Shown piece by piece: positions 26,883 to 35,931 of a stretch of DNA of 64,000 nt. How positions within the stretch are numbered: the first letter of the stretch is position 1; each line of letters starts with the position of its first letter. Location of the stretch: contig JBFXDX010000012.1 in NCBI GenBank assembly GCA_050180705.1, positions 1 through 64,000 of the forward strand, written 5' to 3'. The notes under the pieces were generated by a model that ran no database searches, was not told the DNA's origin, and saw nothing but the letters and a program-made list of their open reading frames with translations. The position numbers and the translations under genes were made by a program. This stretch comes from SB25 sp050180705 (GTDB lineage Bacteria; Bacteroidota; Bacteroidia; Bacteroidales; Tenuifilaceae).

Positions 26883-26922
26883 AATTAGCCTTGTTTGATA
26901 CTTAACAAGGCTAATTTATTTG
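26883..26922. terminator. bidirectional terminator between RHH gene and rsmE
   Basis: AATTAGCCTTGTT pairs perfectly with AACAAGGCTAATT across an 8-nt loop. It lies between convergent stops at 26861 and 26932, with A/T flanks on both sides. Confidence 0.85.
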
Positions 26923-26931
26923 GCAAACTAT

Positions 26932-27630
26932 TTAATTTATTAGATTAATTGTGTGGCATGCAACCATGCCAGCAGTTTCAGTTCTTAAACGAGATGTTCC
27001 TAAACTGATTTCATGATATCCTTTACTTAGGCTTATATCAACCTCATTAGGCGTAAAGTCGCCTTCAGGTCCAATAAGTATAATAACCTTTGAATTATGC
27101 TTTACTTGGTCTTTCAATAGGGGCAACTCCCAACTATTACAATGGGCTATAAACTTTTGTTCGTCGGTATTCTGCTCCATAAATTTCTTAAAGGGAATCA
27201 TTTCATTTAGTTTTGGAACGTAAGCTTTAATGGATTGCTTTACTGCAGAAATAATAATTTTTTCGAGACGTTCGTTGTTTACAACCTTTCGTTCGGATCG
27301 ATCGCAGAGGAGAGGTGTAATTTCATCAATACCAATTTCAGTGGCTTTTTCGAGAAACCATTCGAATCGTTCAATGTTTTTTGTAGGAGCAATTGCAATA
27401 TGTAGGTAAAAGTCTCTTTTACCGTACTCTGTTTTAACATCAGTAACAATAACCTCGCATCGCTTTGGGTTCGGATTTGCAATACTTGCGGTGAATAAAT
27501 TACCCTTGCCATCAATTAGCGTTATTTCGTCACCAGTATTTAACCTTAACACTTTGATACAATGTTTCGATTCTTCCTCGGGAAGAGTATAAGTATTGCC
27601 AGCAATATCTGGCGCATAAAATATCTGCAT
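26932..27630 (-). CDS. rsmE: 16S rRNA (uracil-1498-N3)-methyltransferase
   Basis: RsmE methylates U1498 in the decoding region of 16S rRNA using SAM. The 232-residue protein starts at MQIFYAPDIAGN; an upstream Met 8 residues earlier (27654) lies outside the conserved family start. The N-terminal PUA-like barrel carries ESKHCIKVLRLNTGDEITLIDGKG. The C-terminal SPOUT knot has VIILIGPEGDFTPNE and the closing ISLGTSRLRTETAGMVA, which forms the SAM-binding trefoil knot. ATEIGIDEITPLLCDRSERK is also diagnostic. It is cytoplasmic and single-copy, and convergent with the SPFH operon. Confidence 0.94.
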   Translation of the reverse strand: MQIFYAPDIAGNTYTLPEEESKHCIKVLRLNTGDEITLIDGKGNLFTASIANPNPKRCEVIVTDVKTEYGKRDFYLHIAIAPTKNIERFEWFLEKATEIGIDEITPLLCDRSERKVVNNERLEKIIISAVKQSIKAYVPKLNEMIPFKKFMEQNTDEQKFIAHCNSWELPLLKDQVKHNSKVIILIGPEGDFTPNEVDISLSKGYHEISLGTSRLRTETAGMVACHTINLIN

Positions 27631-27809
27631 TCGATTAATTTTTAGATCTTTCAAAAGTAGTTATTTGATGTTAGACATCGGATGCATGATGTCAGATTTT
27701 AAGAACTTTTTTAGGTTGAGAAATATATCCTTTCAATTTTTTTTAATGAAATTTGCCTTCTTTTTATGAATCTAATGTTTTGTGTCTAATATCTAAAGTT
27801 TTTGTTTTT

Positions 27810-28310
27810 ATGAAACGAATAGGTCTTTTATCCGATACTCATGGCTTTTGGGATGATGGTTTAGATAAGTTCTTTGCCGATTGTGATGAAATCTGGCATG
27901 CCGGAGATATTGGCACGTTGGAGTTGGCCGATAGAATATCCAAATTTAAGCCATTTCGTGCAGTTCATGGTAATATAGATGATTTTCGGATAAGGTTAAA
28001 TTATCCTCATTTCCTACACTTTAAGGCTGAGGATGTCAATGTTTTGATTACCCATATTGGCGGCATTCCTGGAAGATACGATGTGCAGGCAAAACCATTG
28101 CTGGATCAATTGCCTGTCGATATATTTATTTGTGGGCACAGTCACATTCTACGAGTTAAGTTTGATAAAAAGAGGAACTTTTTATATGTAAATCCAGGAG
28201 CAGCCGGGAATAATGGTTTTCATACTGTGAAAACCGCAGTGCGTTTTGTTATTGATGGCTCCAACATCAAGGAAATGGAGGTGTGGGAAAAGGTCAGAAA
28301 GGGACATTAA
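27810..28310 (+). CDS. YfcE/MJ0936-type metallophosphoesterase
   Basis: This 166-residue protein starts at ATG 27810 (MKRIGLLSDTHG), which places the first metal motif D-x-H at residues 8-10. An upstream in-frame start at 27753 would add 19 residues that resemble repeat-derived spacer, so it is rejected. The remaining metal ligands are GDIG (WHAGDIG), the GNxD motif HGNID, ITHIGG and CGHSH. Members hydrolyse phosphodiesters in vitro with Mn; the physiological substrate is unclear. The stop codon overlaps the stop of the convergent 1539-aa gene by 3-4 bp, so there is no space for a terminator between them. Confidence 0.9.
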   Translation: MKRIGLLSDTHGFWDDGLDKFFADCDEIWHAGDIGTLELADRISKFKPFRAVHGNIDDFRIRLNYPHFLHFKAEDVNVLITHIGGIPGRYDVQAKPLLDQLPVDIFICGHSHILRVKFDKKRNFLYVNPGAAGNNGFHTVKTAVRFVIDGSNIKEMEVWEKVRKGH

Positions 28311-31300
28311 TCGTTTTTTTCCTCTTCAACCTGTTCTGTTTTCGCACTATTTTCTTCTTTTACTTTTTCCTCTGATTTATCTACATCGGGCTTTGTTTCT
28401 ATTCCAAACATAAGTTGATTGTAGCGTTGACGAGCCTGATCGAGATCCTTCTTAGTTCCGAGTAAGAAGCGATATTCTGGTTGACCTGGTTTAACTTTGA
28501 TACGTTGTTCGCTCGATTTCTGCTCCTTTATCGGAAGAACAAAGTCTTGATTACTTGATGATACCTGCATTACACTTTTAGTGTATGTAAATACATAGTA
28601 TCTATCATCGCCTAAGTGGATATAGAGTGTCATTAAATCGCCACTACGTTTCTTAAATATTTCGAGGTAACCGTTTACGAACTTGTTCACCTGAACATTG
28701 CCTAGCGATCCAATGCCAATTTGACCTTTCGATACAAACGATTTTCGAACAGGATCCCATTTTAGCTTAATATCATTAAGAACCATTGTTGCATTGTATC
28801 CTTTGGGTGTTTGGTTGAATGCTCCAAATAGGTTGAGTTGATTTAAAGTAGCGTGTATCTCCGATGAATCAATCCATTCGTACAGGGCTTTTCGGTATAT
28901 TTTTCTGCTTAAATCAACTTTTTTGAGAGTTATTGCTCCGTTTATTTCGGCAGCCATTGCTTCCAACGATTTTTGGTTAAACAGGAAGTCTAACTTCATA
29001 ACCATATCTAGACCCAAGTCATTTTCCTCAAGTTTGTGTATTAAACTACCTATATTATCTAGTTTTATTTGCCCTAGGTTTATAGGAAGTTGAACGCGTC
29101 CTTCGCCGAAAGTCATACAGTAGTCTTTCTGTAAACTAACGCTGTTGCCCGAAGTATCAGGGTTTTCCAATTTATAGGATTCAGCAATGGTAAATCGTCT
29201 GTTGTTATTGTTAAACGACATATATCCTTGAGCAAGAACTATTGGTTTGTCGGCATAGTCCTTGCGCATCCTCATAAAACCTCCATAAAGTTTTAAAGAA
29301 TCTTCGGCAATAACGGAACCATTGATGAGGTAATGAAGATTTAAGTTTTGTGGCTTTTCGTTAACGGGTATAAGAACTTTTTTGGAATCGATTCTCGATT
29401 CGAATTTTAACCATTGAGCTTTTGTATTTGGACAGTCATACATTGCTAAAGCACCACCTTTGAATTCCAGATTTTTTTCGGGGGCGTACAAACTAACATC
29501 ACCAATAAAAGCAAAATGGGGGCTAAGTTTGAAACTATCGGGTTCGGTTAACTTTCCCTCGGCATGAGTGTTTAGGAAGGCATCGTTTTCAACATTAGTT
29601 AGGGTGATGGTTTGTACGGAGTCATTCTCATCGACGTAGTCGTAGTAGCCATTTCCTTTATATTTTCGTCTGCTCGAGATACTTAATGCTGAGTTATAAA
29701 TTTTATGGTATTTATTTGATATGCTTGCATTGATCGTTGCTGAGGGAAATCTGTTCATTCTGTTAGTTGGATCTACCTTAACCTTTTTATCTTTTGGATA
29801 GATTGCCGCATCGGCTACAAGTATATAGTTAACACTGTCGGATTTAAGTTCGGCTGTTTCTAGGCTATAGGTTGATTTTGGAGAGAAGTAGTATAGCGAA
29901 TCCTCGTCGGCTTTAACGGAGTAGAATAATGATCCGGAAGGAATCGTGTCCTTATCGGCCATGCGGGTAATAGTAAATTCGCCATCCTTTACAGCCTCCT
30001 GCTGCATTGTGGTTAGGAATGCTAAATTATTATTACTCATATTCCAGCCAAATCTATCGAGGTGTGCTTCATAGTTAAGAGCATTTAGCTTGGCATATAC
30101 ACTCTTATTGGTTTTACTGAATTCTCCCTTTTGATTTTTAAAATCAATTTTTGATTTCACGTCGTTGGTCGATAATGCTAAATCCTCTGTTTTAGGTTTG
30201 TATAGTTTAAGATCTGCTTTGGGTGAGTTAAAATCATCAGCATTAAACTCATAATGGCTGGACTTTAACGAGGCATTATCAAGAGCAATATCTCCATTCC
30301 CGGTTAATCCGATAGGTTCAAGTAGTAAATTGCCCATTAGCTTAGCCAATGAATCGTACATTACAAACGGTCTCTCGCCTTGCTTTACAAAGAACTTATC
30401 GCGTTTTGGGAGCCATTTAATTTTGTGCTTTTCGCCTATCAGTTTAGGATACTGTATTCCCGATATTCTTTTATCAATATTAAAACTATTGGATTTAGTA
30501 ATCATGGAATCGGGGAAAAGGTACATTGAATCGGACGACGTGGTTGAGCTAATGTATTTTATATCGCCACTAATTACCAGTCCGTTGTTGCTTAAATCGA
30601 CTCTGTTATAGGCAAACCCCTTACCTCTGTATAGAGCCAGACCTTCGGGAGGAGTTTGCTTTATGAATCCTAACGAGTTATCGGGCCGAAGCACAAGGGT
30701 TTCCTCAATCGGTGCAAGTATATTTCCAGAGTAAAGAATGCCTTTAAAATTTAAATCAACACTTTCGAAGTTGTCGAGGTTTTCGTAAGTGAAAGGTTGA
30801 ATTTGAAAGTAAAAAGAGTCGCGTTTATAAATTCCTCCGTGAATAGAAGTATCATCATAATAAACGAATGACAAACCAGTACTGTTAAAGATGGGGTAGA
30901 TTGGATTGCTAATCAATCCAGATTTATTATTGGGTTTGTCGATGAGAATATTTCCGTTTATTTTCTCCATAGTGTTTTGTACACTTTGCAGAATTCTTTG
31001 GCCGTAGTTGTTTCTGTCGTTTGTTTGGTAATCAAGTTCTAGCAAGTCGGCATCAACCAAGTCAATTTTGAATTGATCGTAATCGAATGTAAAATTGTTC
31101 CCATGAAACTTAAACAAACCAGCCTGCACAAATCCTCCAAACTGAAAATTCCTGTTTTTCTTCATGAGAATCTCTTTGTTCTGAGGATTGATGTAAACCT
31201 TCTGAGAATCGCTCACCGAGATATTTTCAACACCTCGAATGTGCATATCCATTGTTTTAAGATCTAACTCAGCATTGGGCGTATTACCGTTGCAAATAGA

Positions 31301-32926
31301 TGAAAAGCGAATAACATCGTAATCTATTTTTTGGAAGCGAGCAAGAATTGTATAGCGGAGCTTCTGGGTTATCTGCACTTCGTCGGAACCAAAATCGTAA
31401 AGAATATAGCCATTCTTGGCTATACGCATCATTTCTATTTTAACCTGTTCAACAGGTTTGCGGAGGTAGACAGCAAGGTCGGCAGCTAAAAAGGTTTTAG
31501 TCTTTTTCTTGACAGAGTAGTTCCATATAGCGAAAAGTGGATGCTGATCGCTTGGTCCCATCATATCATCGAAGTAGGTTTCGTTGAAAAAGTTATCGGA
31601 TTCGAAAGATGCTCGACCCATTGTAGCACCTGTTGCCGCTCCAAACTGAATTTTGTCTTCATCAATTTTCCATGTTAACTGATCGGACCAAATACTTAAC
31701 TTGTGATATGTGCTAATAAACGGGCTTTGTGTTGTTAGCTTATCGGTAGGGGCAATTGTTACGGTTCGATTTTTATTGTTGTAATTAAAGTAAAGTCCAG
31801 AGTGGTATATCGAATCATTCGGAAACTTAAAAAGAATGCTGGCTTTCTCGGTATTGAGTATGGAGCGTTGGAAGATTAGAATATTACCTTCAACTCTGAG
31901 GAACTCTTTTCCATCGCGACTAATAGAGACTGTTGCAAGTTTATCGGCCGATCCTTTTCCAATTAGTTTAGAGCCCTGCATGATGTATCCACCTTCGTAG
32001 TCTACATTTTTAAATAGATTCTTTATTTGGAACCATTTGCCGTATGATTCAAACTCGGGGAATTGAATTGTATTTGGGTGGTAATCTTTAATTAATCGAT
32101 CGGTAATTTTCCCCAAGCTAGACTCTTTAAAATAGTCTTTATTGGTGAAGTAAACTGAGTCGATGGTGTAGGAGTTTTTATTTAAATCAAGGGTATATTT
32201 TTTTAGTTCAGCAAATATTTCATCGTCGGGATAGCCTGAGCGAACCCATGTTACCTTTCCTCCATTGCCAAGCCAACTTCCGTTTGATGGGTCGAATACA
32301 CCGCTTGTTCCTTTAATAAAAATACTGTCGTTGCCATACTGGCAAACCAAGCTAACATTGTTGAGTTTAACGGTTAGTTTATCCTTAAAATCGAATATAT
32401 AGGAAGGATGAATTCCAGCTTTCCACAGAAATGTGTTGGTTTGTTTTAGAATAGAATTATCGACAACTGCTCTGGTAAATCGGAAGAAGTTGCCTATATC
32501 GGCAACGGTTATTTCTGATGATTTAAGCAATTGAGTATACGCGCTATTCCATGCCACGTAATTTTTATTGGCATAATTGTCTTTAAAGAACTTGTCGATA
32601 AGTTTGATGTACGTTAGAATCATCGCCTTGCTTTCGGGCAAAATGGGGAGCATTAAGTTTGATATTTCGATGATATTCTTTTTATTCTCCTCCGAGATTG
32701 TGTCGCTTGCCCAAAATGTGGTGAATTTCTTGATAAATTCTTCGTCTTCTTTGCTAAGATCCTTGTTAACAATAGAGTTTAGCTCTGCTGGATAGATAAG
32801 TATATCGCCAGAAAACTTATTCTCGTCCTGAAAAAAAGCTTTTGGAGTTAGAGAGAATATTGTTACAAATGTAGTTATGGCGAATAGAACTATCCATTTC
32901 TTTTTGTTAACAAGAGATTTGCCCAT
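28307..32926 (-). CDS. very large envelope-associated protein of unknown function
   Basis: This 1539-residue protein has one N-terminal hydrophobic segment (KKWIVLFAITTFVTIFSLTPKAFF) acting as a signal sequence or anchor. About 1450 residues of mostly beta-strand sequence follow, for example SKLIGKGSADKLATVSISRDGKEFLRVEGNI-type strands separated by polar turns. The tail is strongly charged (KSEEKVKEENSAKTEQVEEEKND). It reads like a long repetitive beta structure facing the periplasm, as in proteins bridging or decorating the envelope. No catalytic motif, T9SS domain or lipobox was seen, and the family is not recognised. It lies 8 bp downstream of prmA in the same direction and is likely co-transcribed with it. 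Its size makes it the longest gene of the window. Confidence 0.8.
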   Translation of the reverse strand: MGKSLVNKKKWIVLFAITTFVTIFSLTPKAFFQDENKFSGDILIYPAELNSIVNKDLSKEDEEFIKKFTTFWASDTISEENKKNIIEISNLMLPILPESKAMILTYIKLIDKFFKDNYANKNYVAWNSAYTQLLKSSEITVADIGNFFRFTRAVVDNSILKQTNTFLWKAGIHPSYIFDFKDKLTVKLNNVSLVCQYGNDSIFIKGTSGVFDPSNGSWLGNGGKVTWVRSGYPDDEIFAELKKYTLDLNKNSYTIDSVYFTNKDYFKESSLGKITDRLIKDYHPNTIQFPEFESYGKWFQIKNLFKNVDYEGGYIMQGSKLIGKGSADKLATVSISRDGKEFLRVEGNILIFQRSILNTEKASILFKFPNDSIYHSGLYFNYNNKNRTVTIAPTDKLTTQSPFISTYHKLSIWSDQLTWKIDEDKIQFGAATGATMGRASFESDNFFNETYFDDMMGPSDQHPLFAIWNYSVKKKTKTFLAADLAVYLRKPVEQVKIEMMRIAKNGYILYDFGSDEVQITQKLRYTILARFQKIDYDVIRFSSICNGNTPNAELDLKTMDMHIRGVENISVSDSQKVYINPQNKEILMKKNRNFQFGGFVQAGLFKFHGNNFTFDYDQFKIDLVDADLLELDYQTNDRNNYGQRILQSVQNTMEKINGNILIDKPNNKSGLISNPIYPIFNSTGLSFVYYDDTSIHGGIYKRDSFYFQIQPFTYENLDNFESVDLNFKGILYSGNILAPIEETLVLRPDNSLGFIKQTPPEGLALYRGKGFAYNRVDLSNNGLVISGDIKYISSTTSSDSMYLFPDSMITKSNSFNIDKRISGIQYPKLIGEKHKIKWLPKRDKFFVKQGERPFVMYDSLAKLMGNLLLEPIGLTGNGDIALDNASLKSSHYEFNADDFNSPKADLKLYKPKTEDLALSTNDVKSKIDFKNQKGEFSKTNKSVYAKLNALNYEAHLDRFGWNMSNNNLAFLTTMQQEAVKDGEFTITRMADKDTIPSGSLFYSVKADEDSLYYFSPKSTYSLETAELKSDSVNYILVADAAIYPKDKKVKVDPTNRMNRFPSATINASISNKYHKIYNSALSISSRRKYKGNGYYDYVDENDSVQTITLTNVENDAFLNTHAEGKLTEPDSFKLSPHFAFIGDVSLYAPEKNLEFKGGALAMYDCPNTKAQWLKFESRIDSKKVLIPVNEKPQNLNLHYLINGSVIAEDSLKLYGGFMRMRKDYADKPIVLAQGYMSFNNNNRRFTIAESYKLENPDTSGNSVSLQKDYCMTFGEGRVQLPINLGQIKLDNIGSLIHKLEENDLGLDMVMKLDFLFNQKSLEAMAAEINGAITLKKVDLSRKIYRKALYEWIDSSEIHATLNQLNLFGAFNQTPKGYNATMVLNDIKLKWDPVRKSFVSKGQIGIGSLGNVQVNKFVNGYLEIFKKRSGDLMTLYIHLGDDRYYVFTYTKSVMQVSSSNQDFVLPIKEQKSSEQRIKVKPGQPEYRFLLGTKKDLDQARQRYNQLMFGIETKPDVDKSEEKVKEENSAKTEQVEEEKND

Positions 32927-32934
32927 ATCTAGTT

Positions 32935-33771
32935 TTAGTTAGTGAACGAAACCATTGCCCAATCGTCGCGGTAGTGCGTTTCGGAATGCTTTAAACCTAG
33001 TTTTTGCGAAGCCTCAATTAGAGTATCAACATCGGAGCGGAGGATTCCACTCATGAATAAATTTCCGTTAGGGTTTAGGCTGGATTTATAGGTTGATAAA
33101 TCGTTTAGCAGAATATTTAGGTTGATGTTTGCGATGATTAGATCGAATCTTTTGCCTTCAAGCAGCGCTGCATCGCCGAGTAGTACCTCGGTTTTTGTAC
33201 ATTTGTTTTCGGCTACATTTTCCAAAGAGTTTCGGTATGCCCATTCATCGTTATCGATAGCGATAACTTTTGAGGCATTCTTCATTTCTGCTAAAATCGC
33301 TAATACTCCAGTTCCGCAGCCCATATCTAGAACTGTTAATCCCGTTACATCGGTATTAAGCAAAGCATTAATCATCAGGTGTGTGGTTTGATGATGTCCA
33401 GTGCCAAACGACATTTTGGGATCGATAATTATTTCGTACTCAGTTTTTGGAAAATTAGTATGGAATGATGCCCGAACCAAACATTTATTATCAACTAGAA
33501 TTGGCTCGAAGTTTGATTCCCAAACCTCGTTCCAGTTCTTTTCTTCAATCTGATTGGTTTCATAGTTTATCGAGGTGCCTTCGGGGATAAACAAAGAATC
33601 AATAATGTTCTTATCAACAGCGAAATCCTTTGTGGTTTTAATATATGCTTTGAAACCCTTATCATCCTCCATAAAACTCTCAAAGCCCAACTCAGATAGT
33701 TGGGCAATGAGAATGCTATTGGTTTCCTCGCTAGGAGGGGTTACGCTAATTACTAATTCTGTATAACTCAT
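32935..33771 (-). CDS. prmA: ribosomal protein L11 methyltransferase
   Basis: PrmA trimethylates lysines on ribosomal protein L11. The 278-residue protein has an N-terminal L11-recognition domain (~1-70; YTELVISVTPPSEETNSILIAQLSELGFESF). A class I SAM-dependent methyltransferase domain follows. Its SAM motif is TVLDMGCGTGVLAILAEMKNA, preceded by the family signature MSFGTGHHQTTHLM. Motif IV is the FDLIIANINLNIL segment, with the N-x-N of the active site. Length and motif order match the family. It is cytoplasmic and sits between tpiA and the large envelope protein, on the minus strand. Confidence 0.95.
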   Translation of the reverse strand: MSYTELVISVTPPSEETNSILIAQLSELGFESFMEDDKGFKAYIKTTKDFAVDKNIIDSLFIPEGTSINYETNQIEEKNWNEVWESNFEPILVDNKCLVRASFHTNFPKTEYEIIIDPKMSFGTGHHQTTHLMINALLNTDVTGLTVLDMGCGTGVLAILAEMKNASKVIAIDNDEWAYRNSLENVAENKCTKTEVLLGDAALLEGKRFDLIIANINLNILLNDLSTYKSSLNPNGNLFMSGILRSDVDTLIEASQKLGLKHSETHYRDDWAMVSFTN

Positions 33772-33811
33772 ATAAAGTTAAGCGTTAGAAGTTAAATGAT
33801 AGAAAATCAAG

Positions 33812-33834
33812 ACGATCAACTATCAACAGTTAAC
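33812..33834. repeat. low-complexity intergenic repeat (CGATCAACTATCAACAGTTAAC type)
   Basis: A stretch of near-repeating ATCAAC/GTTAAC units lies between prmA and tpiA. It belongs to the same loose family seen at 35862-35931 and 37621-37716. Confidence 0.5.
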
Positions 33835-34589
33835 TAAAATGATTTGGCAATACCAATAAAGTCTTCGGCTACAAGTGATGCTCCGCCAATTAAACCACCG
33901 TCAACATCGGCTTTGGCAAATATCTCAGCTGCATTGGATGGTTTGCAGCTTCCGCCGTAAAGGATACTTATTTCGTTAGCTACATTTTCTCCAAATTTCT
34001 TTGCTAGAAGTTGGCGGATGAATGCGTGCATCTCCTGTGCTTGTTCGGCTGTAGCTGTTTTGCCTGTGCCAATTGCCCAAACTGGTTCGTAGGCTATAAC
34101 TACTTTTAGCATCTGCTCAGCAGTTAACCCAAATAGCGATTCGCTAACCTGTTGCTCAACAACCTTAAAGTGATTGTTGCTTTCGCGTTCATCCAATTTT
34201 TCGCCGCAGCAGAATATTGGAACTAAAGAATTGGTTAGAACAAGATTTATCTTTTTGAATAGCATTTGGTTGTCCTCACCAAAATACTCACGACGCTCTG
34301 AGTGACCAAGAATCACGTATTCAACACCAACGGAACTGAGCATTGATGCGGATACCTCACCTGTATAAGCTCCTTTGTCCCACATTGCACAGTTTTGTGC
34401 ACCAACTTTTAAGCGAGATCCTTTTGCAATCTTAACGGTTTCGCTAAGATGTGTGAAAGGTGGTATTGCAATTAATTCAACATCGGCAGGAACACCTGTC
34501 GATTTAGCTATTACCTCTTTTGCTAAGTTAAAACCCTCTGGAAGCAACGTGTTCATTTTCCAGTTTCCTGCTACAATCTTCTTTCTCAT
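33834..34589 (-). CDS. tpiA: triosephosphate isomerase
   Basis: TpiA interconverts glyceraldehyde-3-phosphate and dihydroxyacetone phosphate in glycolysis. The 251-residue TIM barrel has every active-site motif: N and K in AGNWKMNTLL (residues ~7-15), the catalytic His in LGHSERREYFGED, and the catalytic Glu and phosphate loop in VVIAYEPVWAIGTGKTATAEQAQ. The C-terminal GGSCKP and DGGLIGGASL complete the phosphate site. It is cytoplasmic. Both flanks carry low-complexity repeats (33812-33834 and 34650-34679). The lone permease gene lies upstream in the same direction. Confidence 0.97.
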   Translation of the reverse strand: MRKKIVAGNWKMNTLLPEGFNLAKEVIAKSTGVPADVELIAIPPFTHLSETVKIAKGSRLKVGAQNCAMWDKGAYTGEVSASMLSSVGVEYVILGHSERREYFGEDNQMLFKKINLVLTNSLVPIFCCGEKLDERESNNHFKVVEQQVSESLFGLTAEQMLKVVIAYEPVWAIGTGKTATAEQAQEMHAFIRQLLAKKFGENVANEISILYGGSCKPSNAAEIFAKADVDGGLIGGASLVAEDFIGIAKSF

Positions 34590-34649
34590 AGTATTTTAAG
34601 TTGAAATTTAATTAAGAAATGAATTGTACCAAAATTACGAAAAATAAAA

Positions 34650-34680
34650 ACGTGAGACGTTAAACGTGAGACGTTAAAAG
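34650..34680. repeat. tandem 14-bp repeat (ACGTGAGACGTTAA x2)
   Basis: Two perfect copies of ACGTGAGACGTTAA occur in tandem at 34650-34677. Their centre shares a 22-bp identical stretch with 35862-35883, on the other side of the permease gene. Confidence 0.85.
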
Positions 34681-34770
34681 GAAGAAATATACCTTGTTTA
34701 AACTAAGTGGCTAGTTTTAAGGAGTGTGATTAAGTTAGTTTTGTAGTTTTCGTTTCACGATTCACAAATA

Positions 34771-35853
34771 TCAATTAACCTTAACTCTGGGATCAAGAAT
34801 GGAGTAGAGTATATCGACAAGTAGATTAATTACCACAAATATTAACGATAAGGATACTACGCATCCAATAACCAGTGGAACATCGTAGCTATTGAGGGCG
34901 CTAACCATTACATAGCCAAGTCCTTTCCATCCGAATATATATTCAACAAATATTACTCCGGCCATAAGCGATGCAAACCAACCCGAAACGGCGGTAATAA
35001 CTGGGTTTAGTGAATTTTTAAGAGCGTGTTTTCGAATTATTGTGCTGAATTTTAATCCTTTGGCTTTTGCTGTTCTAATGTAATCTTGGCTTAGCGTTTC
35101 GAGCATTGAACTACGGGTTAGCTGGGTGATAACTGATAGTGGTCGTAAGCCCAATGTTAGTGTTGGTAAAATCAGGTTCTTGAGTTGAAGATGAATTCCC
35201 TCACCAAAATCGTCGACTACCCAAAGGTTTCCGGTAAGGTTAAGCCCCGTGTATTTACCAAGCAAAAAGGCAAAAATCCAGCCTATAAGTATTGCTGCAA
35301 AGAACGATGGTAGCGACATTCCAAACGCTGAAAATATAAGTGCACTTTTGTCGAATATTGAGTCCTTTTTTATTGCAGCAATTATTCCAAGGAAAATTCC
35401 AACAATTGTCGCAAAAATCATCGATGTAAGTGCGAGTATAAATGTGTTGGGTAACGTTTCGCTTACTATTGATGTGACGGTTTTCTTGCTTTGGTAAGAG
35501 CGGCGTAGATAGGGGGCTTTTAGTACCAGAACCCTGCTTTTCCCAAACGACATTAAACTAATGGCGCCTGTGTATAAAGTTTTATCAAGATATATGTAGC
35601 TATCGGGATTGCTTGGATTATGTATTGATATTGGCGAAAAATCGTTCAGGTACTTTAGGTATTGATAACCTAATGGTTTATCCAATCCCAAATCGTGGCG
35701 GGCTGCTGCAAGCGATGCGGAATCGGTACGTTGTCCCATAACCATTCGGGCAGGATCGCCAGGAATCATATTGAACAGCAGGAAAATAAGCGATACCACC
35801 CCAAACACAATGAGGAAACTGTAAAAGATCTTTTTGGTAATATAGTAGAGCAA
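34771..35853 (-). CDS. DppB/OppB-type ABC transporter permease
   Basis: This 360-residue inner-membrane protein of the binding-protein-dependent permease family has about six transmembrane helices. It starts MLYYITKKIFYSFLIVFGVVSLIFLLF, followed by the family motif IPGDPARMVMG. The cytoplasmic EAA-like coupling loop reads DYIRTAKAKGLKFSTIIRKHALKNSLNPV. The C-terminal half has GWKGLGYVMVSALNSYD and ends VDILYSILDPRVKVN, as in peptide permeases. A periplasmic insert of ~100 residues follows helix 1. No second permease, ATPase or binding protein is nearby, so its partners must be elsewhere. Near-identical 22-bp direct repeats flank it. Confidence 0.9.
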   Translation of the reverse strand: MLYYITKKIFYSFLIVFGVVSLIFLLFNMIPGDPARMVMGQRTDSASLAAARHDLGLDKPLGYQYLKYLNDFSPISIHNPSNPDSYIYLDKTLYTGAISLMSFGKSRVLVLKAPYLRRSYQSKKTVTSIVSETLPNTFILALTSMIFATIVGIFLGIIAAIKKDSIFDKSALIFSAFGMSLPSFFAAILIGWIFAFLLGKYTGLNLTGNLWVVDDFGEGIHLQLKNLILPTLTLGLRPLSVITQLTRSSMLETLSQDYIRTAKAKGLKFSTIIRKHALKNSLNPVITAVSGWFASLMAGVIFVEYIFGWKGLGYVMVSALNSYDVPLVIGCVVSLSLIFVVINLLVDILYSILDPRVKVN

Positions 35854-35861
35854 CCGGTAAA

Positions 35862-35931
35862 ACGTTAAACGTGAGACGTTAAATGAAAGACTTTACAAAC
35901 AACGATCAACAATCAACTATCAACGAACAAC
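35862..35931. repeat. intergenic repeat block: CGTGAGACGTT unit plus ATCAAC-type low-complexity stretch
   Basis: The first part (35862-35883) is a 22-bp exact match to 34657-34678. The second part (from about 35899) is ACGATCAACAATCAAC-like sequence reaching the mazG stop. A 16-bp piece is the reverse complement of 37621-37636. Confidence 0.8.
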
